From NCBI GenBank assembly GCA_009699015.1, contig WLOY01000005.1, positions 1 through 57,670 of the forward strand: a stretch of 57,670 nucleotides of DNA, given 5' to 3'. The notes under the pieces are model-generated. The model made no database searches and was not told the origin of the DNA. It saw only the letters and a program-made list of their open reading frames with translations. This DNA comes from Actinomycetota bacterium. Lineage in GTDB: Bacteria; Actinomycetota; Actinomycetes; S36-B12. A program made the position numbers and the translations under genes. Shown one piece after another: positions 54,324-57,670 of the stretch. Positions within the stretch are counted from its first letter, which is position 1; every line of letters starts with the position of its first letter.

Positions 54324-54858
54324 GCCTGAATCCACCGATGGGTGACGCGTTTTGGGCCTGATCGTCGTGTTGGTCCGTGTGCGGTTGGTGAGCGTGGTGG
54401 TATTGCCGCTGATGACTTTCCCGGGATGTTCAACGTGATGTTGGGTCGGGCCGGGGGTTCGGCGGCGGGTGGATGGGGGCGCAGCCCTTGAGGTCGGCGG
54501 TGACCTGCTCGATGATGGCGTGACCGCGATGTTTTTTGTCCGCGGCCACGGTGTCCATCTAGTCTGCGGGGACGGTGGCGCTGACCCGCGCCCCGCCTTT
54601 CACGGCGGCAAGGAGGGTCGGGCGGCCGTAGTGCGCGGAGTCGGCGCGCAGGAGGACCATCCCAGTCGCGCCGGTGGACCGCAGCCTGCGAACGGTTCCA
54701 AGAGCGTCGGTGGTTTCGGGTCATCAAATGCTGCACTGATCGCGGCCGGGGAAACAGATAGTTGTATCTGCGGGGTGTCCTTCGATCTTGCCGGAATGGA
54801 ACCGTCGGCAAGTTCGCTTTTCCAGCATTTGCGATGAAACCCATCGGTGCATCCAGGC
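54324..54858 (-). mobile_element. internally deleted IS1380-type element with terminal inverted repeats
   Basis: The left end GCCTGAATCCACCGATGGGT (54324-54343) and the reverse complement of 54839-54858, GCCTGGATGCACCGATGGGT, match at 18 of 20 positions in inverted orientation. Between them lies a decayed IS1380-family transposase on the minus strand. At 535 bp the element is about a third of a usual IS1380 (about 1.6 kb) and cannot move by itself. No target-site duplication is seen. Confidence 0.72.
54430..54720 (-). pseudogene. IS1380-family transposase fragment
   Basis: Reading on the minus strand, TTDALGTVRRLRSTGATGMV and LLRADSAHYGRPTLLAAVKG match the catalytic-core region around the first DDE aspartate. 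A stop follows, and the next in-frame stretch MDTVAADKKHRGHAIIEQVT and ADLKGCAPIHPP matches the later conserved segment with the catalytic Glu. The roughly 100 residues that normally separate these blocks are missing, and the N- and C-terminal parts are lost. Clearly non-functional. Confidence 0.75.
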
Positions 54859-54869
54859 TTAATGAGTAT

Positions 54870-55577
54870 TCACTGACTCGAAACCGATTTCATTCGTCTA
54901 TTCAGAACGGCACCTGTCGCAAAGGACGCCAAGATGATGGCGAGGAACATCAGGCATCCGCCGACCGTTCCGATGCCCACGGAGGTCGCGGGGTCAGTTG
55001 GGCACATTCCCAGGCCGCAATCCGGCAGCACCCCGATGCCCAACATCGCAAGGTTCAGTGTGATCCACGTGATGATTGCGATCGTGAACAGGCGTAGCCA
55101 ACCTCGTTCTCGCAGCACCCCAGTGTCACCGGCCTCGAACTGCCCCTTGAATAGCAGCAAGATGGCACATCCGACAATACCGGTCGCGAAGGTGATGAAG
55201 GCCCACGTGTAGAGGTGAAATCCGAAGACAACGGGGCCGTGACCGGGGTCATCTGGGTTGGCAATGTGCAAAAGGATCTGGCAGACGCTGCCGGCAGCAC
55301 CCACGCACGCAGCCAGAATGCTCACTCCGTAGTGAGACGGCCTCATGCCCCACAGCAGGTTCATCATCGGGCCAACGGCAAGGCCGAACATGGCTGATCG
55401 CTGAATAAGGAAGAGCGCGCACGGCATCTCCCCCATCGCAAACTCAAACCAAAGCAAGACACCCAGAACTACCAGCAAACCAAGGAGGGCGGCCAGATTC
55501 AGCAACCGCATGATGAATACATCACGAATGTTCACGCGTGCAAAATGCCTCGTCACGCTCATATTCAATTTGCCCAC
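54870..55577 (-). CDS. DsbB-family membrane protein with altered first Cys motif
   Basis: A 235-aa membrane protein with six hydrophobic helices. EMPCALFLIQRSAMFGLAVG, MRPSHYGVSILAACVGAAGS, CQILLHIANPDDPGHGPVVF and GFHLYTWAFITFA follow the large DsbB family of proteobacteria, and LPDCGLGMCPTDP fits its C-terminal cysteine pair. The periplasmic CPLC motif is here CALF: the second Cys is Phe, so quinone-linked disulfide formation may be lost. Base composition is visibly lower in GC than the neighbours, suggesting transfer. GTG start at 55577; ATG at 55562 is possible. Confidence 0.75.
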   Translation of the reverse strand: MGKLNMSVTRHFARVNIRDVFIMRLLNLAALLGLLVVLGVLLWFEFAMGEMPCALFLIQRSAMFGLAVGPMMNLLWGMRPSHYGVSILAACVGAAGSVCQILLHIANPDDPGHGPVVFGFHLYTWAFITFATGIVGCAILLLFKGQFEAGDTGVLRERGWLRLFTIAIITWITLNLAMLGIGVLPDCGLGMCPTDPATSVGIGTVGGCLMFLAIILASFATGAVLNRRMKSVSSQ

Positions 55578-55586
55578 CGATATCGA

Positions 55587-55736
55587 CTAAAAGTTAAGGG
55601 GAATGGGGTTGGTCATGTGCAACTTGAGCAGCACGAGCGTCCAGACCAGGGTGAGCAAGGTGACAGGAATAACCCAGCGCTTGCGAAGGAATATTCCTAC
55701 GTAAACAACGGCCCACAGCAGGAACATCGAGAACAT
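55587..55736 (-). CDS. small DUF5993-like membrane protein
   Basis: A 49-aa protein with two membrane segments: MFSMFLLWAVVYVGIFL, then VIPVTLLTLVWTLVLLKLHM and a short TNPIPLNF tail. Size, layout and position directly upstream of a DsbB-type gene (9 bases) match the DUF5993 partner often found beside such DsbB genes in proteobacteria. Lower GC than the surrounding genome. The in-frame start at 55775 would add 13 residues. Confidence 0.6.
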   Translation of the reverse strand: MFSMFLLWAVVYVGIFLRKRWVIPVTLLTLVWTLVLLKLHMTNPIPLNF

Positions 55737-56187
55737 CACGGTTCGAATGTTGTCGGTTGCATGCGCAATTTGCAAATGTTGCGAGGAGATTCATGAAGAG
55801 TGCCCGCGAAATCCATTCCGCGCCTCACGTAGGAATGACCGCGTAACGGCGATCATTGTTGGGCATGGAGAACGGGCTGTCGATGACGTCTCGCGTCGAC
55901 GTCACTACGAGGTACGCCAAGGCGTAAGTGGAGGCTGCGAAGGGGAAAAGGGGCAGCGCTGCAGTTACTGGAAAACCCGCCCTCCGGGGTGAAGTGGGGC
56001 CGTCTGCGCTTGGGGCTACCGGCCCCGGTGGTGGCTTGGTGTTCCACGTCTCGTTGTCACCTGTCACGAGCACCGGTTCGGCGTGCGGGACCTCGTGCTT
56101 CTAGTTGGAGCCTGTGGACCGCTCGTGGGCCGGCGGGCGGTCAGGGCCGCCGTGCGTATTCCCGAAAACGGTGGCAAAATCTTGCAG
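55737..56187. other. interval without a confident gene
   Basis: Between the DUF5993-like gene and the zinc-knuckle gene. It contains one possible small frame on the minus strand (55825-56073), listed separately. Otherwise no RNA gene, repeat or strong promoter was seen. Base composition rises back to the local high-GC level across this stretch. Confidence 0.45.
55825..56073 (-). CDS. possible small hypothetical protein with one membrane segment
   Basis: An 82-aa frame: a Pro-rich N-terminus (NTKPPPGPVAPSADGPTSPR), then a hydrophobic stretch (FPVTAALPLFPFAASTYALA) and a charged tail. It could be the end of a third gene of the DsbB-like unit or a chance frame; there is no clear ribosome-binding site and no recognisable family. 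Confidence 0.25.
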   Translation of the reverse strand: MLVTGDNETWNTKPPPGPVAPSADGPTSPRRAGFPVTAALPLFPFAASTYALAYLVVTSTRDVIDSPFSMPNNDRRYAVIPT

Positions 56188-56793
56188 GTGGGAAGAAAGC
56201 TGGACCCGGATGAGGCTGCGGCGGTGATGCGCGCTGCCGGGATGGAGCCGCTCGCCCCCTATCCGGGCAGTGCCCGCCGGTGGGAATGCCGCTGCGGTCG
56301 CTGCGGGCGGGTCGTCTATCCGGAGCACAGGGCCGTCAGGAGTGGCCAGGGAGGTTGTGCCTTCTGCGGGCGAGCGGACGCTCTTGCCGCCCTGAGAGTC
56401 GACCCGGAGAGAGCGGTCCGGGTGATGCTGGGGGTCGGCCTTCGCCCGCTTGAGCCATACACGACCAGCAAGGCCACGTGGCGGTGCGAATGCCTGACGT
56501 GCGGCGAGATCGTCGTCTCGATGTACTGCTTGGGGCAGCAGGGGCGGGGCTGCCCCGACTGCGGCCGGAAGAGGGGGGCGGCTAAGCGCCGCTTCAGCCA
56601 TGAGTTCGCGGCCGAAGCCATGCGTGCCGCGGGCCTCGAGCCGCTGGAGCCGTACCCGGGAACGATGTTGAAATGGCGGTGCACCTGCGTGTCGTGCGGG
56701 GAGGAGGTTGAGACAACGCGCTCCAAGGTCATCTCGAGCGGCCTCGGTTGCCCCCGCTGTGCCTTGCCGAAGACGACGCCGGCGCAAGGCTGA
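56188..56793 (+). CDS. three-repeat zinc-knuckle protein
   Basis: About 201 aa made of three copies of a roughly 65-residue unit: AAAVMRAAGMEPLAPYPGS, then W-x-C-x-C-x2-C-G, a spacer with VRSGQGG, and C-x2-C. The units have WECRCGRCG/CAFCG, WRCECLTCG/CPDCG and WRCTCVSCG/CPRC. Each unit supplies a pair of CxC/CxxC knuckles, so each should bind one zinc, as in treble-clef or zinc-ribbon folds; nucleic acid binding is likely but inferred. GTG at 56188 chosen; an ATG-like longer frame to 56083 adds 35 unusual residues. No operon partner. Confidence 0.75.
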   Translation: MGRKLDPDEAAAVMRAAGMEPLAPYPGSARRWECRCGRCGRVVYPEHRAVRSGQGGCAFCGRADALAALRVDPERAVRVMLGVGLRPLEPYTTSKATWRCECLTCGEIVVSMYCLGQQGRGCPDCGRKRGAAKRRFSHEFAAEAMRAAGLEPLEPYPGTMLKWRCTCVSCGEEVETTRSKVISSGLGCPRCALPKTTPAQG

Positions 56794-56841
56794 CCGGCGC
56801 GGCAATGGGCATGAAGCTGGTCGGCATGATCTGGACCCGCA

Positions 56842-56857
56842 CCGTCCGCCCGGACGG
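56842..56857. terminator. candidate bidirectional hairpin
   Basis: CCGTCC and GGACGG form a six-pair stem around a GCCC tetraloop in the 113-base space between the convergent zinc-knuckle and PAS-GGDEF genes. No T-run. Confidence 0.35.
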
Positions 56858-56906
56858 GTTGACAGGTCCGTATCCGTGGCACGCGTAGTCGGGGCGTTGA
56901 GTCGTC

Positions 56907-57670
56907 TCATGCCACCGTTCTTGTGCCACCCGAGGCCGGTATCGCACTGCGAGCGGACGGATGGCTCGCACCTGCCGCGAAGCGGTTGCGGCCCCCGGAC
57001 TTCGCCGCGTACAGGGCGTGGTCAACCCTGCCTAGCCATGAATCCCGGTCATCGTCAGGCCAGAGTTCGGCGACGCCGATGCTCACGGTGACCCGCCCCA
57101 CGTCATCGAACGGCTCGTCCGCGACGAGGTCGCAGGTCTTTCGGGCGAGCGAGCGTGCCCCGGCGATGTCGCAGTGCGGGGTCACGATGATGAATTCCTC
57201 GCCGCCCCAGCGGGCGAGCGAATCCATGCCACGCAGGTTCTTGGCGAGCCGACTCGTGATGTCTATGAGCAGTTGATCGCCCGCCTCATGCCCGTAGGTG
57301 TCGTTCACCGCCTTGACATGGTCGATGTCCAGCATGAGGAGGGCCATCGGGGTCCCGTATCGGTGTGCTTCCAACAGGCTGGAGGCGAGCACCCGCTCAC
57401 CCTGCCTGCGGTTCCAGGCTCCCGTCAGCGGATCGGTGACCGACAGTTGCTCAAGCTCCTGGGTCACTTCCCTGAGCGCGGCGTACGCCGAGGCAACCTC
57501 ATCACGGGACTGCCTGAGTTGAACCTCCGCCCGCTTGCGCTCGCTGATATCGCGCGTGATGCCGAGAATCTGGTTGATGCGCCCATCCGAGTCGGCAGTC
57601 GGGATCACCTCGACCTCAGTCCAGATGGTGGAGCCGTCCTTGCAGTAGTACTCCTCCTCGCAGGTGAACC
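56907..57670 (-). CDS. PAS-GGDEF diguanylate cyclase (5' end beyond window)
   Basis: The C-terminal part of a cyclic-di-GMP synthase; about 253 residues are visible and the N-terminus continues past the window edge. It begins within a PAS/PAC domain (EEEYYCKDGSTIWTEVEVIP, then ILGITRDISERKRAEVQL), followed by a short coiled coil and a GGDEF domain (from VTDPLTGAWNRRQGERVL). The active motif is GGEEF and the I-site RGMD lies five residues before it, so both catalysis and product feedback look intact. Third GGDEF protein of the window. Confidence 0.92.
   Translation of the reverse strand, partial: FTCEEEYYCKDGSTIWTEVEVIPTADSDGRINQILGITRDISERKRAEVQLRQSRDEVASAYAALREVTQELEQLSVTDPLTGAWNRRQGERVLASSLLEAHRYGTPMALLMLDIDHVKAVNDTYGHEAGDQLLIDITSRLAKNLRGMDSLARWGGEEFIIVTPHCDIAGARSLARKTCDLVADEPFDDVGRVTVSIGVAELWPDDDRDSWLGRVDHALYAAKSGGRNRFAAGASHPSARSAIPASGGTRTVA

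Noticed and set aside
54155..54844. Minus-strand frame of 229 aa across the IS remnant
   Set aside because: Arg/Pro/Ser-rich shadow; the true transposase pieces are in another frame and are interrupted by a stop.
56101..56910. Minus-strand frame of 269 aa opposite the zinc-knuckle gene
   Set aside because: The plus strand carries three regular repeats with conserved cysteines; the antisense frame has no such pattern.

Overview
The window is high-GC DNA from an actinobacterium (class Actinomycetia). The evidence is strong codon bias to G/C in third positions, many GTG starts, starts without a leader, and a conserved actinomycete gene order: paired TrkA proteins, an APC permease, a TRAM-domain methyltransferase, aconitase, a small conserved protein and dxs, later ribonuclease D (HRDC) and DUF3000. 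No rRNA, tRNA or CRISPR array was seen, so I cannot place it more precisely.

Layout. 1-9219: core metabolism (potassium uptake regulation, an RNA uracil methyltransferase, TCA-cycle aconitase, isoprenoid DXP synthase). 9220-11316: a small accessory patch with two lipoproteins and an orphan response regulator. 11383-16626: a fatty-acid beta-oxidation pair (thiolase, multifunctional FadB/J type) behind a candidate TetR-type operator, then ribonuclease D and DUF3000. 16795-21963: an EamA transporter, MsrB, a NUDIX-like protein, a LapA-like membrane protein, an acidic protein, an acyl-ACP desaturase, an ACT-domain protein and a PhyH dioxygenase. 22069-26650: two paralogous membrane sensor kinases and a LuxR-type response regulator. 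26691-33482: an acyltransferase, lipoproteins, a large alpha/beta hydrolase, a peroxiredoxin, an isopenicillin-N-synthase-like oxygenase and a GDT1-type cation exporter. 33622-49134: two very large signalling proteins (CheB-CheR-PAS-GGDEF-EAL, and seven PAS domains with GGDEF) among secreted CAP and GHL10 proteins, a Trm11-like methyltransferase, a double GNAT and a PAP2 enzyme.

49135-57670 is a plastic region. It holds an in-frame vapB-vapC chimera, a frameshifted matrixin-like protease, a secreted metallophosphatase, a fusion of a macro-like domain to a SIR2 NADase-type domain (the best candidate for an undescribed defence system), a lipoprotein broken by a 535-bp internally deleted IS1380-type element with visible terminal inverted repeats, a lower-GC DsbB/DUF5993-like pair that looks imported, a three-repeat zinc-knuckle protein, and the start of another PAS-GGDEF gene running off the window.

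Functional themes are cyclic-di-GMP signalling (three GGDEF proteins, one also with EAL), two-component sensing by membrane HATPases, lipid turnover, and a mobile/defence patch at the right end.
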